Shown: positions 25,596-33,859 of the stretch, piece after piece
Layout of the letters: each line of letters begins with the position of its first letter
Numbering within the stretch: the stretch's first letter is position 1
Assembly (NCBI RefSeq): GCF_004119455.1
Contig: NZ_NRQT01000003.1
Span: forward strand, 434,001 to 498,000
Origin: Chryseobacterium sp. CH25
GTDB taxonomy: Bacteria > Bacteroidota > Bacteroidia > Flavobacteriales > Weeksellaceae
Length of the DNA stretch: 64,000 nt
Reading direction: 5' to 3'
Position numbers and translations under genes: made by a program
The notes under the pieces: generated by a model
What the model was told of the DNA's origin: nothing
The model's database searches: none
What the model saw: the letters and a program-made list of their open reading frames with translations, nothing else

Positions 25596-26882
25596 TTAAG
25601 CTTTATGCTCCAGAGCATTATTTTCCTGCTCCTCTTCTTCCTTTACAATCTGTTTAGGGTTAGCAACTTTCGCAATGGTAAGCCCCTGAACGATAATAGA
25701 GAATACCACCACACAATAGGTAATACTCAAAATGGTCTCACTGTATTCACTTTTCGGAATAGACATTGCCAACGCAATGGAAACCCCACCACGGATTCCT
25801 CCCCAAACCAATACTTTTACGGTTTGTGGACTGAAGCTTCTTCTCAGAGAAGTAAACTTTGTAGGCCCCCAGATGGAAATAAATCTTGCAAACAGCACAA
25901 CAAAAATAGCCAGTAAGCCAGGAATCATAAAGTGTTTCAGGTCTTTAATCATTAAAAGTTCAAACCCGATGAACAGGAATAATACAGCATTCAGAATTTC
26001 GTCAATCAGCTCCCAGAATTTAATCAGGTAGTCCTGAGTAACAGATTTCATTTTGAAGTTTCTGTTAAAATTCCCCATAAACAATCCTGCCGCTACCATG
26101 GTTAATGGTCCTGAAATATGCATCTGCCTTGCAATAAGATAACCTCCCATTACTACAGAAAGCGTTACCAGTACGGAAATAATATAATCATCCACTTCAC
26201 GCATTAATCTGGAAGTAACCCAACCGAGTAAAACCCCAAGTAAAAGACCTCCTCCAGCTTCATGAAGCAATAGTAATCCAATATTTTCTACACCAAGATC
26301 TACTTCTTTTCCTACGGCAAGCTGTAATACTACGGTAAACACTACAACGGCCATACCGTCATTAAAAAGAGATTCTCCGGCTACTTTTGTTTCCAGTGAT
26401 TTAGAAACATTCGCCTGCTTCAGGACACTCAGAACCGCCACCGGATCGGTAGGAGAAATTAATGCTCCAAAAACGAGACAGTAGATAAACGGAAGCTTAA
26501 TTCCTACATACGGAAGGAGATAAAACATTCCAAATCCTACTACAAAAGTGGAAATTACAACTCCTACTGTGGAAAATATCAATACAGGCCGGAACTGTTC
26601 TTTAAGATCATTAATGTTAATATGAATTCCTCCAGCAAAAAGAAGAAAATTAAGCATTGCTCCCATTAGTACCTCTGTAAAATCAATACTGTTCATCAGA
26701 TTATGAAGATGACCGAAAGTTCTTGGAAGTACCGTTTCTCCAAACATTACCAGGAAAATAGAAACCACAATGGCAATCACCATGATTCCAATAGTACTCG
26801 GAAGTTTTAAAAATCTGTAGTTAAGATAGGCAAATATGGATGCTAATACGATTAATGCTGAAAATGAATAATATAATTCCAC
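25596..26882 (-). CDS. CPA1-family Na+/H+ antiporter
   Basis: 428 residues, about twelve membrane helices. It has FGALISPTDPVAVLSVLKQ and the ion-binding FNDGMAVVVF region (ND motif) of CPA1/NhaP exchangers, and a second conserved charged block GGIRGGVSIALAMSIPKSE. The short C-terminus is rich in Glu. It exports Na+ or K+ in exchange for H+. It sits in the hflX operon between DUF4919 (23 bp) and the AlkD-like gene. Confidence 0.9.
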   Translation of the reverse strand: MELYYSFSALIVLASIFAYLNYRFLKLPSTIGIMVIAIVVSIFLVMFGETVLPRTFGHLHNLMNSIDFTEVLMGAMLNFLLFAGGIHININDLKEQFRPVLIFSTVGVVISTFVVGFGMFYLLPYVGIKLPFIYCLVFGALISPTDPVAVLSVLKQANVSKSLETKVAGESLFNDGMAVVVFTVVLQLAVGKEVDLGVENIGLLLLHEAGGGLLLGVLLGWVTSRLMREVDDYIISVLVTLSVVMGGYLIARQMHISGPLTMVAAGLFMGNFNRNFKMKSVTQDYLIKFWELIDEILNAVLFLFIGFELLMIKDLKHFMIPGLLAIFVVLFARFISIWGPTKFTSLRRSFSPQTVKVLVWGGIRGGVSIALAMSIPKSEYSETILSITYCVVVFSIIVQGLTIAKVANPKQIVKEEEEQENNALEHKA

Positions 26883-26905
26883 TAAGTGTTCTCTTTAAAA
26901 TTAAT

Positions 26906-27535
26906 TTATAAGTCTAAGTAAAGGACCTTGATGTATATTCTCTGACCTCCTTTTTCCCAGATATCAAACATGCCGTCCTTTGAAGTCCTTGATCCTCTGG
27001 TATAATCATTTCCTATATTCAGAATATTCAACAGAATGTATTCATCTCCCACCGAATTTACAAGGTAAGCTGTTTTCTCAGACTTTCCGTCTCCGGAACT
27101 TTTAATTCCATCTGCAAGAGCACGAAACTGGCTCAGGTGATGCATAAAATTGGTTCCATCTTTTAAAGAATCATAAGCTCTGAGTAAAATAAGCAAAATG
27201 TCCAGATTCGTAGGGTCTTTATCATACAGAGCCTTCCCCTGCTTGACACACTCTTCAGAATTGTTTTGCTTAAAAGCTTCCGCCAAATTCTTAAATGCCT
27301 CCTCTGAAGTACTTATTTTATCTGTCCGAAAACTTCTTCCATAATAAAGATACTGTGCTTCTATACTATCCAGAGACTTTGGATATCCTTTGTATTTGAA
27401 AAGAAGTTTCTCGTAATTGTACGGAGAATCAGAACTTTTGAAACTCTTTTCAATGGCTTTAAAATCCACTTTCGATTTCTGGCTGAATCCAAAAACCGAA
27501 AACAGAATGAATAAAAGGAAAAAATGATATTTCAT
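26906..27535 (-). CDS. DUF4919 family exported protein
   Basis: 209 residues: signal peptide (MKYHFFLLFILFSVFGFSQ), then DFKAIEKSFKSSDSPYNYEKLLFKYKG and, near the C-terminus, GDEYILLNILNIGNDYTRGS..DGMFDIWE, as in the DUF4919 family. Helical TPR-like middle. The function is unknown. Its ATG overlaps the hflX stop by one base (TAATG arrangement), so translation is coupled. Confidence 0.85.
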   Translation of the reverse strand: MKYHFFLLFILFSVFGFSQKSKVDFKAIEKSFKSSDSPYNYEKLLFKYKGYPKSLDSIEAQYLYYGRSFRTDKISTSEEAFKNLAEAFKQNNSEECVKQGKALYDKDPTNLDILLILLRAYDSLKDGTNFMHHLSQFRALADGIKSSGDGKSEKTAYLVNSVGDEYILLNILNIGNDYTRGSRTSKDGMFDIWEKGGQRIYIKVLYLDL

Positions 27536-28758
27536 TAATTATTGTTTTCTTCCTCCTCGTCATCAAAGTATTCGAAAAGGAAATCGTTGTATGGGAATCT
27601 TGAAATATGAATCTTCATCACCTCATCGTAGATCATCTTTTTCATTTCAGGGAAGTTTTCCTTCGTTAAAGCAGAAATGAAAACAGTTGGATACTTTGAT
27701 TTGGCCATCCATGTTTTTTTCCATTCGTCAAGAGAAATATTCTTCTTTGAACTAGGTGTTAAATCATCTTCATCTTTCTTTTCATAGCTAAAATCATCAA
27801 TTTTATTGAATACCATGATCATGGGTTTCTGATGTGCATTGATGTCCATTAAAATCTGATTAACAGAAGCGATGTGATCTTCAAAACTTTCATGGGAAAT
27901 ATCCACTACATGAATAAGAAGGTCTGCTTCACGAACCTCATCTAATGTAGATTTAAATGATTCTACCAATTGCGTCGGTAGTTTTCTGATAAATCCTACG
28001 GTATCGGTAAGCAGGAAGGGTAAATTTCCAATCACTACTTTTCTAACCGTAGTATCAAGGGTTGCAAACAGTTTATTTTCTGCAAAAACTTCAGATTTTG
28101 AAAGAGAGTTCATCAATGTGGACTTTCCAACATTGGTATACCCAACTAAAGCAGCACGAACAACTTTTCCGCGGTTATTACGTTGGGTTGCCATTTGCTT
28201 ATCGATCGTCTTTAATTTATCTTTCAACAAGGTAATCCTGTCACGAATGATACGACGGTCAGTCTCAATTTCTGTTTCCCCGGGACCTCTCATCCCGATT
28301 CCCCCTTTCTGACGTTCCAAGTGGGTCCACATTCTCGTCAAACGAGGTAAAAGATACTGATACTGTGCCAGTTCTACCTGAGTTCTTGCATAAGAAGTCT
28401 GTGCTCTCTGTGCAAAAATGTCAAGAATAAGATTGGTACGGTCCAAAATTTTAACTTCCATTTCTCTTTCTAGGTTTTTAAGCTGTGAAGGAGAAAGTTC
28501 ATCGTCAAAAATTACGGTTCCGATTTCATTTTCTTTTACATATTCTTTTATTTCGAGTGCTTTTCCACTCCCAATAAAGGTTTTGGAATCTGGTTGTGTT
28601 AATTTTTGGGTAAAGCGTTTTTGTACGGTTGCTCCTGCCGTGAAAGCTAAAAACTCAAGTTCATCCATGTACTCCACCAGTTTTTCTTCATCCTGATTCT
28701 GGGTAATAATCCCTACCAAGACTGCTTTCTCATAATTATGTTCTTTTTTTTCTAACAT
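27535..28758 (-). CDS. hflX: GTPase HflX
   Basis: 407 residues. An N-terminal HflX domain with TFIGSGKALEIKEYV, a coiled linker containing GGIGMRGPGETEIETDRR, and a G domain with GYTNVGKSTL (G1), DTVGFI (G3) and NKID (G4). HflX binds the 50S subunit and splits stalled ribosomes under stress. It is the first gene of the four-gene operon, downstream of a 193-bp AT-rich region. The C-terminus is acidic (DDEEEENNN). Confidence 0.95.
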   Translation of the reverse strand: MLEKKEHNYEKAVLVGIITQNQDEEKLVEYMDELEFLAFTAGATVQKRFTQKLTQPDSKTFIGSGKALEIKEYVKENEIGTVIFDDELSPSQLKNLEREMEVKILDRTNLILDIFAQRAQTSYARTQVELAQYQYLLPRLTRMWTHLERQKGGIGMRGPGETEIETDRRIIRDRITLLKDKLKTIDKQMATQRNNRGKVVRAALVGYTNVGKSTLMNSLSKSEVFAENKLFATLDTTVRKVVIGNLPFLLTDTVGFIRKLPTQLVESFKSTLDEVREADLLIHVVDISHESFEDHIASVNQILMDINAHQKPMIMVFNKIDDFSYEKKDEDDLTPSSKKNISLDEWKKTWMAKSKYPTVFISALTKENFPEMKKMIYDEVMKIHISRFPYNDFLFEYFDDEEEENNN

Positions 28759-28951
28759 TAAGTTCTGTCTATGTTTATGATTTTTACAAGATAATATTTT
28801 TCAGAAAAAAAACAAAATCAAATTTTAGTTAATAACATTTTTTAATATAAATTTAAGATTATCCTAGATTGTTTTGTGAAAAATCAATAACTTTATGTAA
28901 TAATTTTCTGATTTTTAAACATTTAACTTAAAAATTAATATCCAGAAGATC

Positions 28952-29659
28952 ATGATTACCCATATTAGATGTATGATTATTGATGATGATGAACTGGACA
29001 GGCTGGTTCTTCAGCATTATATTAAACAGTATGAGAATATAGAAATTGTCGCTTCTTTTGATTCGGCTGAAAAGGCAATTCCTTATCTCGAACTTCCCAT
29101 TGACCTCCTCATCACCGAAACCAACCTAAAAGGTATGAGTGGTTTGGAGTTTCGCAAATTAGCCCATAAAATTCCTGCCTGTATCTTTGTAAGCTCACAT
29201 CCGGAACTTGCGGCCTGTGTTTTTGAGATCAATACGCTGGATTTTATTACCAAACCCCTCACTTCAGAACGTTTTCATTATTCTATGCAGAGACTTCTCG
29301 ATTTTTTCAAAATAAAGGAAAAATGTGAGTGCTATGATGCTATACTGGGACAAGAGTTTATCAAGATCAAAGAAAGTGGAAACATTTCTCAGATCAGAAA
29401 ATCTGATATTCTTTACCTGGAAGCTCTCAAGGATTACACCCGAATCATCACTCTTGAAAAAAAGCACTGTATTCTTGATTCCTTGGGTAATCTTCTGCAT
29501 AAAAGTTTTTTTGATTCTTTTGTGAGAATACACAGAAGTTATGCTGTTCCCAAACATCTTATCCGTGGAAAAAGCTGTCATGAAATAGAGCTCATCCATC
29601 ATATTAAGCTTCCCATCGGCAGAACATATAAAAATAATCTGTCTTTCTTTGAGCCTTAA
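28952..29659 (+). CDS. LytTR-type response regulator with Glu in place of the phospho-acceptor Asp
   Basis: 235 residues: receiver domain (1-~120) and LytTR DNA-binding domain (~130-230). The acidic pocket D11-D12-D13, the Ser of FVSS and the Lys of ITKPL are present. The acceptor position, normally Asp in DxxMPGMSG-like context, is E56 (ITETNLKGMSG; codon 29117-29119), which should mimic constant phosphorylation. No histidine kinase is adjacent. A repeat suited to a LytTR dimer lies just downstream, before the T9SS operon, so that operon is the inferred target. Confidence 0.88.
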   Translation: MITHIRCMIIDDDELDRLVLQHYIKQYENIEIVASFDSAEKAIPYLELPIDLLITETNLKGMSGLEFRKLAHKIPACIFVSSHPELAACVFEINTLDFITKPLTSERFHYSMQRLLDFFKIKEKCECYDAILGQEFIKIKESGNISQIRKSDILYLEALKDYTRIITLEKKHCILDSLGNLLHKSFFDSFVRIHRSYAVPKHLIRGKSCHEIELIHHIKLPIGRTYKNNLSFFEP

Positions 29660-29684
29660 ATTCCAACAATAATTCACAAAACGC

Positions 29685-29732
29685 CATTGGTCGATTATTT
29701 CTGTCGTTGGTCTATTTTCCGGTTATCGGGTC
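29685..29732 (+). promoter_or_regulatory. Three GGTC cores at exact 20-bp spacing, candidate LytTR operator
   Basis: CATTGGTCGATTATTTC (685-701), CGTTGGTCTATTTTCC (705-720) and a degenerate ATCGGGTC (725-732) place GGTC at 29689, 29709 and 29729. The first two units are closely similar. LytTR proteins bind direct repeats two helical turns apart, and the array lies between the LytTR gene and the next operon, about 75 bp before its ATG. Confidence 0.5.
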
Positions 29733-29807
29733 ATGATAGGTAGTAATTTAGTCTTCCCAATTTTCTTATGGAAAAACTTGAATTCATCACCTTAAAAACC
29801 GTTATCC

Positions 29808-30287
29808 ATGAAAAAAACATCTATTTATTCTCTCATCTTGTTTGCCTTTTCCTTCTTATGCCTGAAAGCCCAATCTGCAATTCTGGCAACGGGAATGGAT
29901 GCTTCAGATGGCAGTGGCTCAGTTTCCTATAGCGTCGGGCAAATAACCTATCTTTATAAAGGAACTGGAGATCTGGTTCTGGAAGGCGTTCAACAGCCTT
30001 ATGAAATTACTGCATTAACCACTCGTGAAGCAGCGACATCTGATCTAAAGGATATTCTACTATACCCCAACCCATTCAAAGATTATCTGTACCTTGATTT
30101 TACTACCAATAATTTCAAAGGGGCGGAATATCAGCTATTTGATGCCCAGGGTAAATTAATCCGAAAAGACATGATCTTAGAATCAAAATCTGAACTTAAT
30201 TTTTCAGATATCCCTTCTGCCATGTATATCATCAGAATTAATCAGCATGGAGAAAACATAAAAACTTTTAAAATCATCAAAAAATAA
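29808..30287 (+). CDS. Small exported protein with T9SS type A sorting domain
   Basis: 159 residues: signal peptide (IYSLILFAFSFLCLKAQS), a short beta region with DASDGSGSVSYSVGQITY, and a typical T9SS C-terminal domain (about 85-159): ILLYPNPFKDYLYLDF, then Y-LFDAQGKLIR and AMYIIRINQHG-x-x-KTFKIIKK. It is secreted by the type IX system and attached to the surface. It is 5 bp before the 840-residue protein gene, clearly the same operon. Confidence 0.9.
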   Translation: MKKTSIYSLILFAFSFLCLKAQSAILATGMDASDGSGSVSYSVGQITYLYKGTGDLVLEGVQQPYEITALTTREAATSDLKDILLYPNPFKDYLYLDFTTNNFKGAEYQLFDAQGKLIRKDMILESKSELNFSDIPSAMYIIRINQHGENIKTFKIIKK

Positions 30288-30292
30288 TTAAC

Positions 30293-32815
30293 ATGAAAAA
30301 AATATTATCAATGTTCTGGATTCTGTCCGGCCTCTTTATGGGGCTTTCACAGGCTCCCGAAAAAATGAGTTATCAGGCAGTTGTGAGAAACGGATCTGGG
30401 CAGCTGCTAGCCAATCAGGGAATCGCAATCAAAGTAAGCTTATTACAAGGATCTCCTGCCGGCACACTTGTCTACTCTGAAAGACTTACCGGAAACACAA
30501 ATGCTAACGGTCTTATCAGTATGGAAATAGGGACAGGAACAGTATTATCAGGAGTTTTTTCTTCTATTGACTGGACCTTGGGAAATTATTATTTAAAAAC
30601 AGAAACTGACCCTTCAGGCGGAACGAATTATACCATAGCAGGAACCAGCCAACTATTAAGTGTTCCTTATGCCATGTATGCAAAATCCGCAGGCGGTGGT
30701 GGGGGCAGCTTTGCTATTCCGTATACCAATACTGTAAATAATCCTTCTACTCTATTTTCATTAATAAACGATGGAGACGGCACTTCATTAGAAGGAGTGA
30801 ACAATACTACCACCTCGAGTATCGCAGCAGTCAGAGGGATTGTAAGCAATACAGCTCCTGGTGGATTTTCCTCTGCTGTTCGTGGGATCAATAATGGAAC
30901 TGGCGGTTTAGGTATTGGTGTCTGGGGAAGTCAGGCAGGAAGTGGCTGGGGTGTATATGGAGTAACGCCTAATGGCTTGGGGGTATATGGAAATTCCAGT
31001 GCTAACGGAACCGGTGTATATGCTAACAGTAATACAGGTACCGGGCTAACAGCAACCAGTAATAATGGAATCCCGGCAAGTATATCTATCTTCAATAATG
31101 CGAATAATAACAATGCCCTCAGCGTATCCACTGTAGGAAACGGAACTGTTGTAAATGTTACCACATCAGGAAACGGTGCCGGGGTAAATAGCTCTACAGG
31201 AGCCGGTTTTGCAGTACATGGAAGCACCTCATCTCAATCTTCTGCCGGTATTGTAGGTGATAATACCGGAGCGGGTGAAGCTGTTGTGGGTAGAACCACC
31301 AGTGATATTGCAGGTGCTGTAGTAGGACGAAATGATGGTGGTGGATATGGTGTAAGAGGATTTATAGCAACCAGTACAACAGGAACAGGTATTGGTGTTT
31401 ATGGACAGGTAGGGTTAAATAACAGTACTGGACGGGCAGGGCGATTTGAAAATTTTAATCAAACAAATACTGACGCGAATACTTTTGAAGTACAGTCTAA
31501 CGGCAATGGAAATATTCCTGATAACACCAAAGGAAATGCTGCTTCTTTTGTACTCGACAATAACAATAGTGTTGGTGCAGCTGTAAGAGGAGAAGTTAAT
31601 ACGATCTTCGGAAACTTTGGTGCTGCAGCTGTCTTTGGTGTTTCTTCAGGCACAGGAGGACGTGCCGGATTATTCTATGCATCAAATCCTTCCGGAAACG
31701 GAGCATCACTCATTGCATTAACTGATGGTAACGGAAATGCGATCACAGCCAATGCAGGAAAAGATGGAAATGGCGTTGAAACCAATATTGATGGTGCAGG
31801 AAACGCACTTTATGCATGGGTTCCTTCTTTTGCAACCGGAAGAGCGGGAAGATTTGAAATCTTCAACGAAAATAATACAAATGATGTAGTAACAGTGAAA
31901 ACGGTAGGAAATGGTATAGCAGGAAATTTCAAAGTTGATAAAACACAAGGAACCTCACCTGCTGTAAAAGGAGAAGTAAATTCTATATTTTCCAACTTTG
32001 GAACGGCCGGAATTTACGGTATTTCTTCCGGAACAGGTGGATTTGCTGGTTTATTTCACTCAAGTAATCCTTCCGGAAACGGCCCTGCTATAGTAGCTAT
32101 TGCGGACGGAAATGGAAATGCTATTACGGCTAATGCAGCAAATGGCGGGGATGGTGTTGAAACTACCGTAGACGGAACGGGATCAGCTATTTATGCATGG
32201 GTCCCTAACTTCAGTAATGGACGTGCTGCAAGATTTGTAAATTTTAATACAGGAAATACCAATCCGGCACTTACAGCGGAAACCCACAGTACCGGTTCTA
32301 TTGCCGTATTCAAATCTGGAAACCCAGGCACTGTAAATGTTGCCCGTATAGACAATACAGGGAAAGGATTCTTCAATGGAGGCACCCAAAACAGTGGTGC
32401 GGACGTTGCAGAAGCATTTGATGTACACGGAAGTATTTCAGAATATGAACCTGGTGATATACTGGTCATTTCAACCAATGCTGACCGAACTGTAGAAAGA
32501 TCTTCAAAACCTTATTCTAATCTTGTTGCTGGAGTATATGCAACCAAACCTGGAGTTCTTTTAACAGAAGAGCATATTGATACAGATATTTCCAATAAAG
32601 TTCCGATGGGTGTTATTGGAGTCATCCCAACCAAAGTATGTCTTCAAAATGGAAAAATAAAAAGAGGAGATCTTCTGGTTACTTCATCTCAAGTAGGGAT
32701 TGCCATGAAAGCTGATCTTAAAAAAGTGAAAATTGGACAGGTCATTGGAAAGGCACTTCAGGATTATGATCAAAAAGAAATTGGAAAAATTCAAGTATTA
32801 GTCAACATAAAATAA
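30293..32815 (+). CDS. Large exported Gly/Asn-rich repeat protein, tail-fibre-like
   Basis: 840 residues. Signal peptide (MKKILSMFWILSGLFMGLSQA), a beta domain with EKMSYQAVVRNGSGQLL and LLSVPYAMYAKSAG (residues 20-130), then a long Gly/Asn/Thr-rich region. Two tandem ~130-residue units start with GRAGRFE at residues 380 and 516, with a third partial unit at 643. A C-terminal domain (about 700-840) begins NSGADVAEAFDVHG and ends in strands resembling a fibre cap (peptidase_G2-like, uncertain). Together this suggests a trimeric or beta-helical surface fibre; the role in adhesion is inferred. Confidence 0.8.
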   Translation: MKKILSMFWILSGLFMGLSQAPEKMSYQAVVRNGSGQLLANQGIAIKVSLLQGSPAGTLVYSERLTGNTNANGLISMEIGTGTVLSGVFSSIDWTLGNYYLKTETDPSGGTNYTIAGTSQLLSVPYAMYAKSAGGGGGSFAIPYTNTVNNPSTLFSLINDGDGTSLEGVNNTTTSSIAAVRGIVSNTAPGGFSSAVRGINNGTGGLGIGVWGSQAGSGWGVYGVTPNGLGVYGNSSANGTGVYANSNTGTGLTATSNNGIPASISIFNNANNNNALSVSTVGNGTVVNVTTSGNGAGVNSSTGAGFAVHGSTSSQSSAGIVGDNTGAGEAVVGRTTSDIAGAVVGRNDGGGYGVRGFIATSTTGTGIGVYGQVGLNNSTGRAGRFENFNQTNTDANTFEVQSNGNGNIPDNTKGNAASFVLDNNNSVGAAVRGEVNTIFGNFGAAAVFGVSSGTGGRAGLFYASNPSGNGASLIALTDGNGNAITANAGKDGNGVETNIDGAGNALYAWVPSFATGRAGRFEIFNENNTNDVVTVKTVGNGIAGNFKVDKTQGTSPAVKGEVNSIFSNFGTAGIYGISSGTGGFAGLFHSSNPSGNGPAIVAIADGNGNAITANAANGGDGVETTVDGTGSAIYAWVPNFSNGRAARFVNFNTGNTNPALTAETHSTGSIAVFKSGNPGTVNVARIDNTGKGFFNGGTQNSGADVAEAFDVHGSISEYEPGDILVISTNADRTVERSSKPYSNLVAGVYATKPGVLLTEEHIDTDISNKVPMGVIGVIPTKVCLQNGKIKRGDLLVTSSQVGIAMKADLKKVKIGQVIGKALQDYDQKEIGKIQVLVNIK
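31430..32218 (+). repeat. Coding tandem repeat, two units of about 390-410 bp
   Basis: Two units, 31430-31837 and 31838-32218, each beginning GRAGRFE and running through KGE/RGEVN-IFxNFG, GLFxxSNPSGNG, DGNGNAITANA, VETxxDGxG and YAWVP. A third start lies at 32219. The units have diverged, so the duplication is old. Confidence 0.75.
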
Positions 32816-32821
32816 ACCGTT

Positions 32822-33232
32822 ATGAAAACAGTATATATCATCCCATTATTACTCTTAAGCACCATTATCTATGCTCAGGAAAATAAACAGGTTGCTCCTG
32901 TGGAAGATCAGCCCCTTGCTTTAAAACAGATTAAAGAGCAGGAAGCTAAACTGATGCAGGAAGCTAAAGAAAATATAGAAAAGCAAACGGTTCATACAGG
33001 ACTGACTTCTGACCAGGGACTGAAAGTAAAAAAACAGGAACAAAAACCTAAAGCTGCTAATACATCAGGACAAATGCTCCCTAGCACAGCAACACTGGAA
33101 GAAATAAAAAGAACAATTCCCAACAGACAGGCATCTCACAATACCATACATTCTAGGAACACAAAAACAATTATAGGACTCCCTAATACTGCAACTTTAG
33201 AAGAAATAAAAAAGACAATCCCTAAAAACTAA
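32822..33232 (+). CDS. Small exported protein with a duplicated C-terminal motif
   Basis: 136 residues: signal peptide (VYIIPLLLLSTIIYAQ), a Lys/Glu/Gln-rich helical middle and two copies of a 15-residue motif LPSTATLEEIKRTIP and LPNTATLEEIKKTIP. I recognise no family. It lies 6 bp after the repeat protein and ends the operon before a strong terminator. The motif is probably a binding or processing element, but that is a guess. Confidence 0.72.
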   Translation: MKTVYIIPLLLLSTIIYAQENKQVAPVEDQPLALKQIKEQEAKLMQEAKENIEKQTVHTGLTSDQGLKVKKQEQKPKAANTSGQMLPSTATLEEIKRTIPNRQASHNTIHSRNTKTIIGLPNTATLEEIKKTIPKN

Positions 33233-33293
33233 TACCCTCAAAAAACTAATAATCCCAAAGACTGATAACCAAACTAGATTTTTCAAACAAAAG

Positions 33294-33318
33294 AAGTCCG
33301 CTCATGAGCGGACTTTTT
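33294..33318. terminator. Terminator of the T9SS operon
   Basis: AAGTCCGCTC / GAGCGGACTT stem (33294-33303 with 33306-33315), then TTT; the realistic hairpin is 8 bp with a TCATGA loop. It can also serve the convergent META gene. Confidence 0.8.
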
Positions 33319-33338
33319 ATATTTCATAGTGGAGACTA

Positions 33339-33773
33339 TTAATCCCAATCAGCAGCTACAAACTTCATTGTGTTTCCCTGATTGTCGGATAATGTAAGAA
33401 AATGTCCCTCTACAGAATATTTTGTCATGGTTTCAAATTTCTTCTGAAAAGAGCTTTCCAGAGCCATATCCTGACAGGCTTTCATGGTGCTTACTCCCTG
33501 AGAAACTTTAAGAGTTCCATCATTTTTAAATTCGGAAGTAAAAGACATTTGGTTACACCCCATGTATGCACTCCCCTGAATCTTACCCTTTTCCAGCTTT
33601 CCGGTCAGATTAATTTCAGCTTTATGAGCAATCAGCTGATCTTTAGAAAAACCATCTAAAGAAACCAGCATCCATTGTCTTTGAATACTTGGGTTTTTAT
33701 CCGGTACTGAAGAACAACTGAAAACAAGGCCTAAGAATAAAACAGCAAAAAGGGGAAATAATATTTTTTTCAT
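33339..33773 (-). CDS. META-domain lipoprotein (HslJ-like)
   Basis: About 144 residues from ATG 33773; four more codons are open upstream but the inner start gives MKKILFPLFAVLFLGLVFSC with lipobox VFSC. The META pattern follows: RQWMLVSLDG, then MGCNQMSF, VSTMKACQD and LTLSDNQGN. META/HslJ proteins are envelope lipoproteins linked to stress resistance; the mechanism is unknown. Monocistronic. Confidence 0.85.
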   Translation of the reverse strand: MKKILFPLFAVLFLGLVFSCSSVPDKNPSIQRQWMLVSLDGFSKDQLIAHKAEINLTGKLEKGKIQGSAYMGCNQMSFTSEFKNDGTLKVSQGVSTMKACQDMALESSFQKKFETMTKYSVEGHFLTLSDNQGNTMKFVAADWD

Positions 33774-33859
33774 GCTGATTATCATCCCATTTTCGTACCA
33801 ATCCGGGACAGAATCTCATAAAAATTAGTAAATTAGCGACACAAAAATTATTTTATAAA

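Noticed and set aside
31430..32218. Tandem repeat considered as CRISPR or satellite
   Set aside because: The units are about 400 bp, in frame and diverged; they encode repeated protein modules.
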